Source of the DNA: Burkholderiales bacterium
Lineage (GTDB): Bacteria > Pseudomonadota > Gammaproteobacteria > Burkholderiales > Burkholderiaceae_C
Length of the DNA: 64,000 nt
Direction: 5' to 3'
Assembly: GCA_016223165.1 (NCBI GenBank)
Contig: JACRPO010000007.1
Span: forward strand, 682,001 to 746,000
Shown here: positions 42,640 to 51,900 of the stretch, piece after piece
How positions within the stretch are numbered: the first letter of the stretch is position 1
How the letters are laid out: every line of letters starts with the position of its first letter
Position numbers and translations under genes: made by a program
The notes under the pieces: generated by a model
Seen by the model: the letters and a program-made list of their open reading frames with translations, nothing else
The model's database searches: none
What the model was told of the DNA's origin: nothing

Positions 42640-44467
42640 CGCCGGGCGCCGCTGCCGCCGCCGGTTCGGCCAGGCTCATCTGGTCGATGGCGATCAATTC
42701 GTGGCGCGTGCTCTGCCGCGGCAGGCCGTCGGCGATCTCGACGATCTCCATCGCCACCGGCATCAGCAGCGGCAACGACATCCAGTACGTGTGTTTCCAG
42801 TTCAACGCGCGCATCGCGCCGTCGCTGCGCCGCGCGGTGCCCATCAACTCGACCTCGACCTTCACGGCCGGCAGCAGGTCGGGCATGCCGCGCGGGCCGC
42901 GCACGGAGTCGGCGCTGGTGCGCAACGTGCCGCTCAACGCGGCCATCTCGATCTGGTCGCTGGCGTCGCGGATGCGCACCGTCGTGCTGAAGGCGAGCGC
43001 GGTGCCGGCACCGCGCTGCGCCACCTCGAGCAGCGGCAGCGGCGGCGAGAGGTCGATCCAGGTGCCGGTGTGCTCGTCGTTGCCGCCGCGCCGCTGCCCC
43101 ATCGGGTCCAGGCGCTGGCGGCCGCCGTTGACCCAGAGCGAGCCGTCGCCGTCGATGCGGTCGACGTGCCAGATGTAGTCGGTGACGCTGCCAGTGCCGA
43201 AGAAGTCGGTCTTCTGGTAGCGGAAGCGGTCGCCCTCGGCAAAGCCGGGGGCGTTGCGCCGCGGCTGCGCGGGCCGCCGGTCGCCGCCCGTGGTGCCCCA
43301 GCGCACAGCCTCCTCGACGCTGTCGCGCTCGGCCGGCTGGCCCATGCCGGCGGCCAGGCCAGTGCGAGGCGGCGGCAGCGGCAGGTTGTCCGCCGGCCCA
43401 GGCGCGGGCGGCGTGAACGAGGCGCTGGTGCCGGTCGAAGCTCCACCACCGCCGGGCTGCGCCAGGTCGAGCAGGCGCCGGCGCGCCTCGCGCGCATGGC
43501 GGCCCATCGGGAAGCGGTTGAGGTAGGCGAAGAGCTCGGCGCTGTTGCGCGAGTCCTTCACGGCATCCCAGAGCGCATCGTCGATCACCGTTTGCGCGTC
43601 GAGGGCGGCCGCGGCCGGGGCCGGCGGCGCCGGCGTGGCCATCGCGGCGGGCGTGCCCTCGCGCTGCGAGTGCGGCGGGTGGAAGTAGAAGTCGCCCACC
43701 AGCGCCGAGGCCTCCCAGGGCATCTGCTTGTTGCCCGAGGCGCGCAGCACGGCGTTGCGTGTCTGCTTCAGCACGTCTTCGACCTTCAGGCCGGGGCGCC
43801 GGATGGCCTCCAGCAGATGCGTCGTGTACAGGCCGTTGCTCAGGCCGCGCACCGAATCGATGGCCACGGCGCCGGGCGCGGTGGCGTAGGCCACGAGCGT
43901 GCCGACCGGCGCGTCCATCTGCGCCAGGCCCTGCTGGCTGCTGCGAAAGCTGCGTGCGAACGGGTTGTTGCGGCAGGCGTCGAGGATGACGATGTTGGTG
44001 CCGCTGCCGGCCGATTCCATCTTGTCGAGCACCGACTGCGCGTCGACGGCCGTGTAGGCCACCTCGTCCTCGTGCGCGATGTTGCTGCGCACGGGGATGA
44101 GGAAGTTGCGGCCGCGGATCTGCATGCCGTGGCCGGCGTAATAGAAGAGGCCGGCGCCGCCGCTGCCCGCGGCCTTCAGGCGCTCGCCGAACTCGCGCAG
44201 CGCGAGCTGGAACTGGCGCTGGTCGACATCGGTGAGCAGCATCACCGCGAAGCCGGCCTCGCGCAGCACGCCGGCCATGGCGCGGGCGTCGTTGACGGAG
44301 TTGACGAGCGGCGCGCTGTCGTAGCCGTTGTTGCCGATCACGAGGGCGATGCGGCGGGCGCCGGCGGCAGCGGCGCTGTCCGCGGCCTGGGCCGCCGCCA
44401 GGAGCGGCAGCGCCGTCACCCCGCACAGGGCGAGCAGCAGGCGCAACGTCTTGGCAAGGGAGTGCAT
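42626..44467 (-). CDS. Secreted caspase-family (C14) protein
   Basis: Exported 613-residue protein with an N-terminal peptidase C14 domain. A signal peptide is followed by RRIALVIGNNGYDSAPLVNSVNDARAMAGVLREAGF. The catalytic His113 is in FYYAGHGMQIRGRNFLIP and Cys165 is in NIVILDACRNNPF, so the dyad is intact. The middle region (to about 380) is Pro/Ala-rich. The C-terminal domain (about 400-600), with DRFRYQKTDFFGTGSVTDYIWHVDRI, looks all-beta and is unrecognised. Bacterial caspase-like proteins may act in signalling or proteolysis; the substrate is not evident. The methyltransferase gene overlaps its end by 14 bp. Confidence 0.88.
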   Translation of the reverse strand: MHSLAKTLRLLLALCGVTALPLLAAAQAADSAAAAGARRIALVIGNNGYDSAPLVNSVNDARAMAGVLREAGFAVMLLTDVDQRQFQLALREFGERLKAAGSGGAGLFYYAGHGMQIRGRNFLIPVRSNIAHEDEVAYTAVDAQSVLDKMESAGSGTNIVILDACRNNPFARSFRSSQQGLAQMDAPVGTLVAYATAPGAVAIDSVRGLSNGLYTTHLLEAIRRPGLKVEDVLKQTRNAVLRASGNKQMPWEASALVGDFYFHPPHSQREGTPAAMATPAPPAPAAAALDAQTVIDDALWDAVKDSRNSAELFAYLNRFPMGRHAREARRRLLDLAQPGGGGASTGTSASFTPPAPGPADNLPLPPPRTGLAAGMGQPAERDSVEEAVRWGTTGGDRRPAQPRRNAPGFAEGDRFRYQKTDFFGTGSVTDYIWHVDRIDGDGSLWVNGGRQRLDPMGQRRGGNDEHTGTWIDLSPPLPLLEVAQRGAGTALAFSTTVRIRDASDQIEMAALSGTLRTSADSVRGPRGMPDLLPAVKVEVELMGTARRSDGAMRALNWKHTYWMSLPLLMPVAMEIVEIADGLPRQSTRHELIAIDQMSLAEPAAAAAPGGVSR

Positions 44468-44567
44468 GGCGCGGCCATTATTTGCGAGGGCACCTGCGCG
44501 CGCATCGGCACAAAGCCGCGCCGGCCCGTGATCCAGGGGACCCGGCGGCCGGATCCCATCGAGCGAG

Positions 44568-45803
44568 TCAGTCGAGCGGGAAGGGCAGCGCCTTCGGCCA
44601 GCTCAAGAGCTCCGTGCCCGTGGCCGCACGGCTGTCGACGCCGCGCCACCAGGGGCGCACGGCGTCCACCCGGGCCGGGTGCACCGGTTCGCCGAGGCGC
44701 GGCATCACGAGGTGCACGCCTTGCGCCGGTGCCAGCTCGAGCAGCGTCTCGGCCGGTTCGTCCCAGGCGTGCAGCGCGAGGCTGAAGGTGCTCCAGTGCA
44801 CCGGCAGCAAGGCACCGCCGCCGAGCAGCGAAAGCGCCTCGAGCGCGTTGCGCGGCCCGAGGTGGATGTCGCACCAGCTCGGGTGGAAGGCACCCACCTC
44901 GAGCATCACGAGGTCGAACGGCGGCCGGCCTCTTCCGGCCCCGGCCCCGGCCCCGGCGGCGCCGCCGCCGAAGCGCGCGCGGATCTCTGCGTACTGGTCC
45001 GTGAGGCCGGTGTCGCCGCTGAAGAACACGCGTTCACGCTCGCTCTCGATGACGAACGAGGACCACAGCGTCGCGTTGCGGTCCTTCAGGCCGCGGCCCG
45101 AGAAGTGCTGCGCCGGCACGGCGGTGAAGCGCGTCTCGGCGCCAGCGCCGCCGGCGCCCTTGCCGGTGAAGAGATGGCTCTCCCACCAGTCGAGCTCGAT
45201 GATGCGCGCCGGGTCGACGCCGAAGGCCTCGAGGTGCGCGCCGACACCGAGCGAGGTGACGAAGGGCACGCCCGGTTGCAGCCTCGCCAGCTCGCGCACG
45301 CTGGCGATGCACAGGTGGTCGTAGTGGTCGTGCGAGACGAGCACGGCGTCCAGCGGCGGCAGCGCCTTCAGCGCCACCGGGACCGGATGGAAGCGCTTCG
45401 GCCCGGCCAGCCGCGAAGGCGACGCGCGCGCGCCCCACACGGGGTCGGTGAGGAAGCGGCGGCCGCCCATCTCGAGCAGCACCGTCGAGTGCCCGAGCCA
45501 GGTCACCCGCAGTTCGGCGCGCAGGTCGCGCCCGGGCCCGTGGCGCCAGGCCTCGCGTGGGTCGATCAGCGGCAGCTCGCCGCTCGGCACGCGGCGGTCG
45601 CCGCCGCAGAGGAATTCGCCCAGCGTCGGCCGTGGCGCCGAGGCGTCGCGCAGGCCGGCGCGGATGGGGCCGCGGTTGCGGAAGCCCGCCGGCCTGGCGG
45701 TGCGCCCGTCCGGCCCCTCGGCCGCTTCGCCGTCGACCCATTGCTCGCTGGCGCGCATGCGCGCCAGCCGCTCGCCCTTGGCGCGGGCACCGAAGCTCTT
45801 CAT
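44568..45803 (-). CDS. Metallo-beta-lactamase-fold hydrolase, NAPE-PLD/UlaG-like
   Basis: Metal-dependent hydrolase of 411 residues. ELRVTWLGHSTVLLEMGGRRFLTDPVWG opens the fold. VLVSHDHYDHLCIASVRELA provides the HxHxDH metal motif. TRFTAVPAQHFSGRGLKDRNATLWSSFVIE and VFFSGDTGLTDQYAEI carry further ligands, and LPVHWSTFSLALHAWDEP ends the site. This pattern is that of N-acyl-phosphatidylethanolamine phospholipase D-like proteins rather than lactamases. A Gly/Ala repeat (GGGAAGAGAGAGRGR) interrupts a loop. The first 100 residues resemble the N-terminal part of those proteins. It lies 56 bp downstream of the molybdenum hydroxylase small subunit. Confidence 0.85.
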   Translation of the reverse strand: MKSFGARAKGERLARMRASEQWVDGEAAEGPDGRTARPAGFRNRGPIRAGLRDASAPRPTLGEFLCGGDRRVPSGELPLIDPREAWRHGPGRDLRAELRVTWLGHSTVLLEMGGRRFLTDPVWGARASPSRLAGPKRFHPVPVALKALPPLDAVLVSHDHYDHLCIASVRELARLQPGVPFVTSLGVGAHLEAFGVDPARIIELDWWESHLFTGKGAGGAGAETRFTAVPAQHFSGRGLKDRNATLWSSFVIESERERVFFSGDTGLTDQYAEIRARFGGGAAGAGAGAGRGRPPFDLVMLEVGAFHPSWCDIHLGPRNALEALSLLGGGALLPVHWSTFSLALHAWDEPAETLLELAPAQGVHLVMPRLGEPVHPARVDAVRPWWRGVDSRAATGTELLSWPKALPFPLD

Positions 45804-45859
45804 GGCGCGATCATGCCGGTGGTCGGGGGTCAGGCTTCGGGGTCGGGGCTCACGGGCGC

Positions 45860-46324
45860 TCACCCCGCGGCCAGCCGCCGCGCCGCGGCGTGGATGGCGG
45901 CGCGGATGCGCGGGTAGGTGCCGCAGCGGCAGAGGTTGCCGTTCATCGCCGCGTCGATCTCGGGGTCGCTCGGCTTCGGGTTGGCGGCCAGCAGTGCCGC
46001 CGCGGCCATGATCTGGCCGCTCTGGCAGTAGCCGCATTGCACGACATCGATCTCGAGCCAGGCGGCACGCACCGCGTCGGCCACCTTGCCCGAGAGGCCT
46101 TCGATCGTCGTCACCTCCTTGCCGCCCACCGCGGCCAGCGGCGTGACGCAGCCGCGCACGGGCTGGCCGTCCAGGTGCACGGTGCAGGCGCCGCACAGCG
46201 CCATGCCGCAGCCGAACTTGGTGCCGGTGAGCTTCAGCTCGCCGCGCAGCAGCCACAGCAGCGGCGTGTCGGGCTCGGCCACCACCGCCGTGGCCTGGCC
46301 GTTGATCTTGACGGTGGTGCTCAT
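45860..46324 (-). CDS. Molybdenum hydroxylase small subunit, (2Fe-2S) protein
   Basis: Electron-transfer subunit of 154 residues for the isoquinoline 1-oxidoreductase/aldehyde dehydrogenase type of molybdenum enzyme. The N-terminal plant-type ferredoxin cluster is [20 protein letters not shown] with the last cysteine in VRGC. The second cluster domain has [15 protein letters not shown] and [13 protein letters not shown]. No signal peptide is seen; such subunits travel with a Tat-exported large subunit. It starts 30 bp after the large-subunit gene. The pair lacks a separate FAD subunit, as in IorAB-type enzymes. Confidence 0.94.
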   Translation of the reverse strand: MSTTVKINGQATAVVAEPDTPLLWLLRGELKLTGTKFGCGMALCGACTVHLDGQPVRGCVTPLAAVGGKEVTTIEGLSGKVADAVRAAWLEIDVVQCGYCQSGQIMAAAALLAANPKPSDPEIDAAMNGNLCRCGTYPRIRAAIHAAARRLAAG

Positions 46325-46354
46325 GGTGTGGGGTGGCCCGGCGTCACGCCAGCC

Positions 46355-48649
46355 TCATGCGAGCTTCAGCGGCAGCGAGCGCAGCCGCTGCCCGGTGAGC
46401 GCGAACAGCGCGTTGGCCACGGCCGGCGCGATGGGCGGCGTGCCGGGCTCGCCGATGCCCTCGGGGTGGGCGTCGCTGGCCACGATGTGCGTCTCGATGA
46501 CCGGGCAGGCGTCCAGGCGCAGCACCGGGTAGTCGTGGTAGTTGGTCTGCGTCACGCGGCCCTTCACGATGTCGATGGCGCCGTGCAGCGCCGCGCTCAG
46601 CCCGAAGACGACGGCGCTGTCCATCTGCTGGCGCACGTGGTTGGGGTTGACGGCGAGCCCGCAGTCGACGGCGCAGACGACGCGGTGCACGCGGATCGCC
46701 TTGTTCGCCTCCTTGGCGGTGGCGATCGACACCTCGGCCACCTGCGCGACGATGGTGCCGAAGCTCTCGTGCAGCGCCACGCCGCGCGTGACCTTGGCGC
46801 CGTCGGCCGCGGCCGCTGCCGGCGTGCCCCAGCCGGCCTTCTCGGCCGCCAGCCGCAGCACGTTGGCGTGGCGCGGATGCCGCTGCAGCAGCGAGAGGCG
46901 GAAGGCCACCGGATCGGCCTTGGCCGCCGCCGCCATCTCGTCGACGAAGCTCTCCATGAAGAACGCCTGGTGGGAGTGCCCGACCGAGCGCCAGAAGCCC
47001 GCCGGCACCGGCAGCTCGACCACCGCATGCGCGATGCGCGCCGCCGGCCACTCGTAGGGCTGGTCGGAGGCGCCTTCGCTGACCGTCTTGTCGAAGTTGG
47101 CCACCGGCACGTCGAACAGGCGCTTCACCACCTGCGGCACGAGCGCCTGTCCGGCCGAGAGGCTCGTCACCGCCAGCAGGCGGCCCGTGGCGTCGAAGCC
47201 GGCCGTGAAGCGCGCGGCGCAGGCCGGGCGGTAGAAGTCATGCGTGGTGTCCTCGGCGCGCGTCCAGAAGGTCTGCACCGGCGCGCCGCCGGGCGCCTTG
47301 CGCGCGATCGCGGCGGCCTGCGCGATGAAGTCGACGTCGAGCCGGCGGCCGAAACCGCCGCCGAGCAGCTGCACCTTCACCTCCACCTTGCTCGCGTCGC
47401 GCAGGCCGAGCGCATTCGCGGCAACCATGCGAGCGAGGTCGGGCGCCTGCGTGCTCGCCCACACGGTGGCGCGGCCGTCCTTGAACTGCACGGTGCAGTT
47501 GATCGGTTCCATCGCCGCGTGCGCGAGCCAGGGCGCGGTGTAGTCGGCCTTCACCGTCTGCGCGGCGCCGGCCAGCGCCGCCTCGGCGTCGCCGGCCGAG
47601 AACCAGGCGAAGCCGCCGCCCCCGTCGAGGCGCTTCACGAGCGTCGCGCGCGCCGCGTCGCTGTCGACCCCGGCCGCGGCAACGGCCTCGTCCCAGGTGA
47701 CCTCGACGGCTTCGATGGCCTTCAAGGCGTGCCAGGGCGTGTCGGCGATCACGGCCACGCCGGCCGTGCCGCCGTGGTGGCCCTCGACCGCGAAGACGCT
47801 CTTCACGCCCGGCAGCGCCATCGCCTTGGCGCCGGCGAGGCTGGCCACCTTGCCGCCGAGCGTGCGGCACATCTTCACCGTGGCGTAGAGCATGCCCGGC
47901 AGGACGACGTCGATGCCGAAGCCGGCACGGCCCTCGCCCTTGGTGCGCGCCTCGAGCCGCGGCGTGTCCTTGCCGATGAGCTTGAACTGCTCGCGCGACT
48001 TGAGCGGCACGTCGCGCGGCATCGGCAGCGCCGAGGCCGCCGGGGCCAGCTCGCCGAAGCGCACCGAGCGACCCGTTGCCGGGTGCGTGACCTGCCCGGC
48101 CTCGACCCGCAACTCCGCCGCCGGCACCGACCAGCGCGCCGCCGCGGCGGCGACGAGCATCGCGCGTGCCGCCGCGCCGGCCTCGCGCATCGGCAGCCAC
48201 AGGTCCTTCACGCTCGAGGAGCCGCCCGTCAGCATGAGGCCGAACTCGCGCATCGTCTTGGCCGTCAGCCAGCCGGCGAGCTTGCGCACCGCACCCTGGT
48301 TGTCGGGGTGGAAGGGCAGGCCGTCGACGACGGTGGCGACGTTGTTGTAGATCGGGTCGACCGGCGCCTGCTCGACCTGCACGCGCGTGAAGTCGGCGTC
48401 GAGTTCCTCGGCCAGCAGCATGGCGGCGGCGGTGTGCACGCCCTGGCCCATCTCGGACTTGGGCACGACGACGGTGACGGTGTCGTCGCTGCCGATGCGA
48501 ACCCAGCCGTTCAGCGCCAACTGGCCGGCCACGGCGGGCAGGGGCTCGGACGGGGTGAGTCGCTGTCGCGGCGGCAACACCCCCCAGCCGACGACCAGGG
48601 CGCCGGCGGCGCCGAGGGTGCCGAGGAGAATTCTTCTTCTGGTGCCCAT
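46355..48649 (-). CDS. Molybdenum hydroxylase large subunit, IorB/aldehyde oxidase-like
   Basis: Molybdopterin-cytosine-dinucleotide-type catalytic subunit of about 764 residues. The N-terminal MGTRRRILLGTLGAAGALVVGW is a twin-arginine signal, so the enzyme is exported. VVVPKSEMGQGVHTAAAMLLAEELD and VKVQLLGGGFGRRLDVDFIAQAAAIA are cofactor-binding motifs of the family. MEPINCTVQFKDGRATVWASTQAPD and RSVGHSHQAFFMESFVDEMA are further conserved blocks. The C-terminal EGIGEPGTPPIAPAVANALFALTGQRLRSLP carries the catalytic glutamate. Typical substrates are N-heterocycles or aldehydes. ATG 48649 places the Tat motif at the N-terminus. Confidence 0.93.
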   Translation of the reverse strand: MGTRRRILLGTLGAAGALVVGWGVLPPRQRLTPSEPLPAVAGQLALNGWVRIGSDDTVTVVVPKSEMGQGVHTAAAMLLAEELDADFTRVQVEQAPVDPIYNNVATVVDGLPFHPDNQGAVRKLAGWLTAKTMREFGLMLTGGSSSVKDLWLPMREAGAAARAMLVAAAAARWSVPAAELRVEAGQVTHPATGRSVRFGELAPAASALPMPRDVPLKSREQFKLIGKDTPRLEARTKGEGRAGFGIDVVLPGMLYATVKMCRTLGGKVASLAGAKAMALPGVKSVFAVEGHHGGTAGVAVIADTPWHALKAIEAVEVTWDEAVAAAGVDSDAARATLVKRLDGGGGFAWFSAGDAEAALAGAAQTVKADYTAPWLAHAAMEPINCTVQFKDGRATVWASTQAPDLARMVAANALGLRDASKVEVKVQLLGGGFGRRLDVDFIAQAAAIARKAPGGAPVQTFWTRAEDTTHDFYRPACAARFTAGFDATGRLLAVTSLSAGQALVPQVVKRLFDVPVANFDKTVSEGASDQPYEWPAARIAHAVVELPVPAGFWRSVGHSHQAFFMESFVDEMAAAAKADPVAFRLSLLQRHPRHANVLRLAAEKAGWGTPAAAAADGAKVTRGVALHESFGTIVAQVAEVSIATAKEANKAIRVHRVVCAVDCGLAVNPNHVRQQMDSAVVFGLSAALHGAIDIVKGRVTQTNYHDYPVLRLDACPVIETHIVASDAHPEGIGEPGTPPIAPAVANALFALTGQRLRSLPLKLA

Positions 48650-48914
48650 GGGTTCCAGGGGTGGGGCAGGGTCCGCCCGGGTTCGGCCGGACCTGCAAGG
48701 CCGGCACCATCGTGCCATCGGATCTCCCGCCGGTCGTCCGGGCCTTCTGCGCCGGCGGTCCGTCTCCTGGCTCGTCGCTCCCTAGCACGCGGCGACCCGC
48801 TTCGGGATCGCCGGGTCTTCGCCGAAGAAGCTTACCCTAGTGTCGTGCCGGCGCGAGCCGCACGCAGTGACGTAGCCAGTGACGCTCTCAGTGATCCAGC
48901 CAGCCCGCCATGCC

Positions 48915-50513
48915 ATGACCTCGCTCGAAGACAGCCTCTCCCGCCTCGGCGCCGCCCGCCTGGCCGGCATGCGCCGCGGCGTCGAGAAGGAGAGCCTGCG
49001 CGCCGCGCCCAGCGGTGCGCTCGCCCTGACGCCGCACCCGGCGGCGCTGGGCGCGCCGCTCACGCACCCGCACATCACCACCGACTACAGCGAGAGCCAG
49101 CTCGAGCTCATCACCGGCGTGCACGCCGACGCCGAGAGCTGCATCGGCGAGCTCACCGAGATCCACCAGTTCGTCTACCGCGCGCTGGCGGCGCGGGGCG
49201 ACGAGCGCCTGTGGGTGGGCAGCATGCCCTGCGGCCTGCCCACCGACGAGACGATCCCGCTCGGCAACTACGGCAGCAGCAACGTCGGCCGCGCCAAGAG
49301 CGTGTACCGCATGGGCCTCGGCCACCGCTACGGCCGGCGCATGCAGACGATCTCCGGCATCCACTACAACTGGTCGCTGCCGGGCGTGAGCAACGACGAG
49401 TACTTCGCGCTCATCCGCAACTTCCGGCGCCACTCGTTCCTGCTGCTGCTGCTGTTCGGCGCCTCGCCGGCGCTGTGCGGCAGCTTCGTGGCCGGGCGCG
49501 AGCACGGGCTCGTGCCGCTGGCGCCCGACCAGGCGCACACGCTGCACCTGCCGCACGCCACCAGCCTGCGCATGGGGCGGCTCGGCTACCAGAGCGAGGC
49601 GCAGGCCCAGCTCGCCGTCAGCTACAACAGCCTGGAGAGCTACGGCGCCTCGCTGTACGACGCCCTGACCCAGCCCTACCCGCCCTACGAGGCGATCGGC
49701 ATCCGCAACCTCGGCGGCGAGTACAACCAGCTGGCGACGACGCTGCTGCAGATCGAGAACGAGTTCTACGGCACCATCCGGCCCAAGCGCGTCATCAGGA
49801 GCGGCGAGCGGCCGTTGCATGCGCTGCGCGAGCGCGGCGTCGAGTACGTCGAGGTGCGCTGCATGGACCTCGACCCGTTCGAGCCGGTGGGCATCCACGC
49901 GCAGACGATGCGCTTCATCGACATCTTCCTGCTGCACTGCCTGCTGACGCCGAGCCCGGCCGACACGCCCGAGGAGATCGCCGCGCTCGGCCGCAACCAG
50001 CACCGCGCCGCCGCCTTCGGGCGCGAGCCCGGGCTGCGGCTGGAGCGCGCCACCATGGCCTCCCGCACGCTCGCCTCCGGCGCCCCCGCCGCCGCCGCGC
50101 CGAGCGGCATGCTGCGCGAAGTGACCCTGGTCGAATGGGCCGAGGAGATCCTCGACGCCTGCCCGCCGATTGCCGCCGCGCTCGACGCCGCCGCCGGCGC
50201 CGGGCACGGCTACAGCGAGGCGCTGGCCGCTGCGCGCGCCGCGCTTGCGGCGCCGCATACGCTGCCCTCGGCGCGCGTGCTGGCGACGGTGCAGCACGAC
50301 TTCGGCGGCAGCTACACCGCCTTCGTGCGCGCCATGGCCGAGCAGACCCGCGCCGGCCACATGGCGCTCGCCTGGAACCGCGAGCAGCAGTCGCGCCACG
50401 ACGCGATGGCGCTCGAATCGCTGATGAAGCGTCAGGCGATCGAGGCGGCCGACGACATCGACTTCGAGACCTGGCGCCTCGCCTACCTCGACCCGGCGCG
50501 GCTGCTGGCCTGA
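48915..50513 (+). CDS. gshA: Glutamate-cysteine ligase, E. coli type
   Basis: ATP-dependent ligase for the first step of glutathione synthesis, 532 residues. RRGVEKESLRAAPSGALALTPHPAALGAPLTHPHITTDYSESQLELITG is the family's metal/ATP-binding N-terminal block. YRMGLGHRYGRRMQTISGIHYNWSLP is highly diagnostic. YNQLATTLLQIENEFYGTIRPKR and RGVEYVEVRCMDLDPFEPVGI complete the active site. ATG 48915 is preferred because MTSLEDSLSRL is the normal start; a GTG 12 codons earlier is possible. The gene lies in the same 5-kb stretch as oxyR, both relevant to thiol and peroxide defence. Confidence 0.95.
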   Translation: MTSLEDSLSRLGAARLAGMRRGVEKESLRAAPSGALALTPHPAALGAPLTHPHITTDYSESQLELITGVHADAESCIGELTEIHQFVYRALAARGDERLWVGSMPCGLPTDETIPLGNYGSSNVGRAKSVYRMGLGHRYGRRMQTISGIHYNWSLPGVSNDEYFALIRNFRRHSFLLLLLFGASPALCGSFVAGREHGLVPLAPDQAHTLHLPHATSLRMGRLGYQSEAQAQLAVSYNSLESYGASLYDALTQPYPPYEAIGIRNLGGEYNQLATTLLQIENEFYGTIRPKRVIRSGERPLHALRERGVEYVEVRCMDLDPFEPVGIHAQTMRFIDIFLLHCLLTPSPADTPEEIAALGRNQHRAAAFGREPGLRLERATMASRTLASGAPAAAAPSGMLREVTLVEWAEEILDACPPIAAALDAAAGAGHGYSEALAAARAALAAPHTLPSARVLATVQHDFGGSYTAFVRAMAEQTRAGHMALAWNREQQSRHDAMALESLMKRQAIEAADDIDFETWRLAYLDPARLLA

Positions 50514-50520
50514 GCCGCCC

Positions 50521-50820
50521 TCAGGCGCCGGCTGCCAGCAGGTCGCCGGGGATGGTGACGCTGCCGTCGGCCTCCAGCGCGATGTCCAGCACCGCTGTTG
50601 CCCTCGGGGTGGCGGGAAGGCGCTCGCGCTCCCACGCGCGGTGCATGCGCAGGAACTCGCGCAGCACCTCGCCCGGCACGTGGCGCATGCCCAGTACCTC
50701 GATCTCCATACCGCGGCGCAGGTCCAGGGATGACAGCCAGTAGCTGTCGTGCGTGCTGTGCGGCACGGCCGGCGGGGTGGCCGGCGGCTCGGGCTTGGTG
50801 GCGGGATCGGTGGGGGTCAT
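50521..50820 (-). CDS. Small hypothetical protein
   Basis: Unrecognised 99-residue protein convergent with gshA and only 7 bp from its stop. A Pro/Thr-rich N-terminus (DPATKPEPPATPPAVP) precedes a compact region: YWLSSLDLRRGMEIEVLGMRHVPGEVLREFLRMHRAWER, then VLDIALEADGSVTIPGDLLA. No signal peptide, membrane segment or metal motif is seen. The last part could be a small beta unit. Codon pattern and a clean open frame between two genes make it a probable gene, but nothing indicates its role. Confidence 0.55.
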   Translation of the reverse strand: MTPTDPATKPEPPATPPAVPHSTHDSYWLSSLDLRRGMEIEVLGMRHVPGEVLREFLRMHRAWERERLPATPRATAVLDIALEADGSVTIPGDLLAAGA

Positions 50821-50933
50821 CGCGGTCGGGAGGAGGCGAAGCGCATTGCAGCCCAGCGGGGTCCCTGTGTCACCACCCTTGCGGCTAGCGTCCGTCCTTC
50901 GGGGGAGGGCTGCGCCGGCGCCAAAATGGCTCC

Positions 50934-51875
50934 ATGACCCTCACCGAGCTCAAATACATCGTCGCGGTGGCGCGCGAACGCCACTTCGGCCGCGCGGCGG
51001 AGGCCTGCTTCGTCTCGCAGCCGACGCTGTCGGTGGCGATCAAGAAGCTCGAGGACGAGCTCGACGTGAAGGTCTTCGAGCGCGGCGCGAACGAGATCAC
51101 CGTGACGCCGCTCGGCGAGCAGATCGTGCGCCAGGCGCAGCAGGTGCTCGAGCAGGCCAACGCGATCAAGGAGATCGCCAAGAGCGGCAAGGACCCGGTG
51201 AGCGGTCCGCTGAAGCTGGGCATCATCTACACCATCGGCCCCTACCTGCTGCCCGACCTCGTGCGCGAGGCCATCGCGCGCGTGCCGCAGATGCCGCTCA
51301 TGCTGCAGGAGAACTTCACCGCCAAGCTGCTCGAGATGCTGCGCACCGGCGAACTCGACTGCGCCATCATGGCCGAGCCTTTCCCCGACACCGGCCTGGC
51401 CGTGGCGCCGTTGTACGACGAGCCTTTCGTGGCCGCGGTGCCGGCCGGCCACGCGCTCGCCAGGCGCAAGCGGCTGAGTGCCGAGGAGTTGAAGAACGAG
51501 ACCATGCTGCTGCTCGGCACCGGCCACTGCTTTCGCGACCATGTGCTCGAGGTGTGCCCGGAGTACGCGCGCTTCGCGAGCCCGAACTCGACGGGCAGCG
51601 ACGGCATCCGCAAGAGCTTCGAAGGCAGCTCGCTCGAGACCATCAAGTACATGGTCGCCTCGGGCATGGGCGTGACGGTCGTGCCGCAGCTCTCGCTGCC
51701 CAAGGAGGCGCCGGCGCGCGCGGACCACGTGCGCTACATCCGGTTCGCGCCGCCGGTGCCGACGCGCCGCGTCGTGCTGGCGTGGCGGCGCAGCTTTCCG
51801 CGCTACGAGGCGATCGCGGCGCTGCGCAACTGCATCTACGCCTGCCCGCTGCCCGGGGTGAAGCGGCTCACCTGA
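50934..51875 (+). CDS. oxyR: Hydrogen peroxide-responsive regulator
   Basis: LysR-type redox sensor of 313 residues. The DNA-binding domain reads LKYIVAVARERHFGRAAEACFVSQPTLSVAIKKLEDELDVKVFER. The redox pair is Cys199 in LLGTGHCFRD and Cys208 in HVLEVCPEY, the same positions as in the E. coli protein. The effector domain ends with VVPQLSLPKEAP and RRVVLAWRRSFPRYEAI. It should activate peroxide defence genes when the disulphide forms. The regulated genes are not evident in the window, though gshA is close by on the same strand. The hybrid kinase gene follows 25 bp later. Confidence 0.95.
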   Translation: MTLTELKYIVAVARERHFGRAAEACFVSQPTLSVAIKKLEDELDVKVFERGANEITVTPLGEQIVRQAQQVLEQANAIKEIAKSGKDPVSGPLKLGIIYTIGPYLLPDLVREAIARVPQMPLMLQENFTAKLLEMLRTGELDCAIMAEPFPDTGLAVAPLYDEPFVAAVPAGHALARRKRLSAEELKNETMLLLGTGHCFRDHVLEVCPEYARFASPNSTGSDGIRKSFEGSSLETIKYMVASGMGVTVVPQLSLPKEAPARADHVRYIRFAPPVPTRRVVLAWRRSFPRYEAIAALRNCIYACPLPGVKRLT

Positions 51876-51900
51876 GCGCGCTTGACGAGATGAGTCGGCC

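Noticed and set aside
45557..50743. Open frame of 1728 codons on the plus strand
   Set aside because: It runs antisense through the MBL hydrolase and both molybdenum hydroxylase genes and then out of frame through gshA. Its translation is Arg/Ala/Gly-rich without domains. It is a by-product of high GC at third positions.
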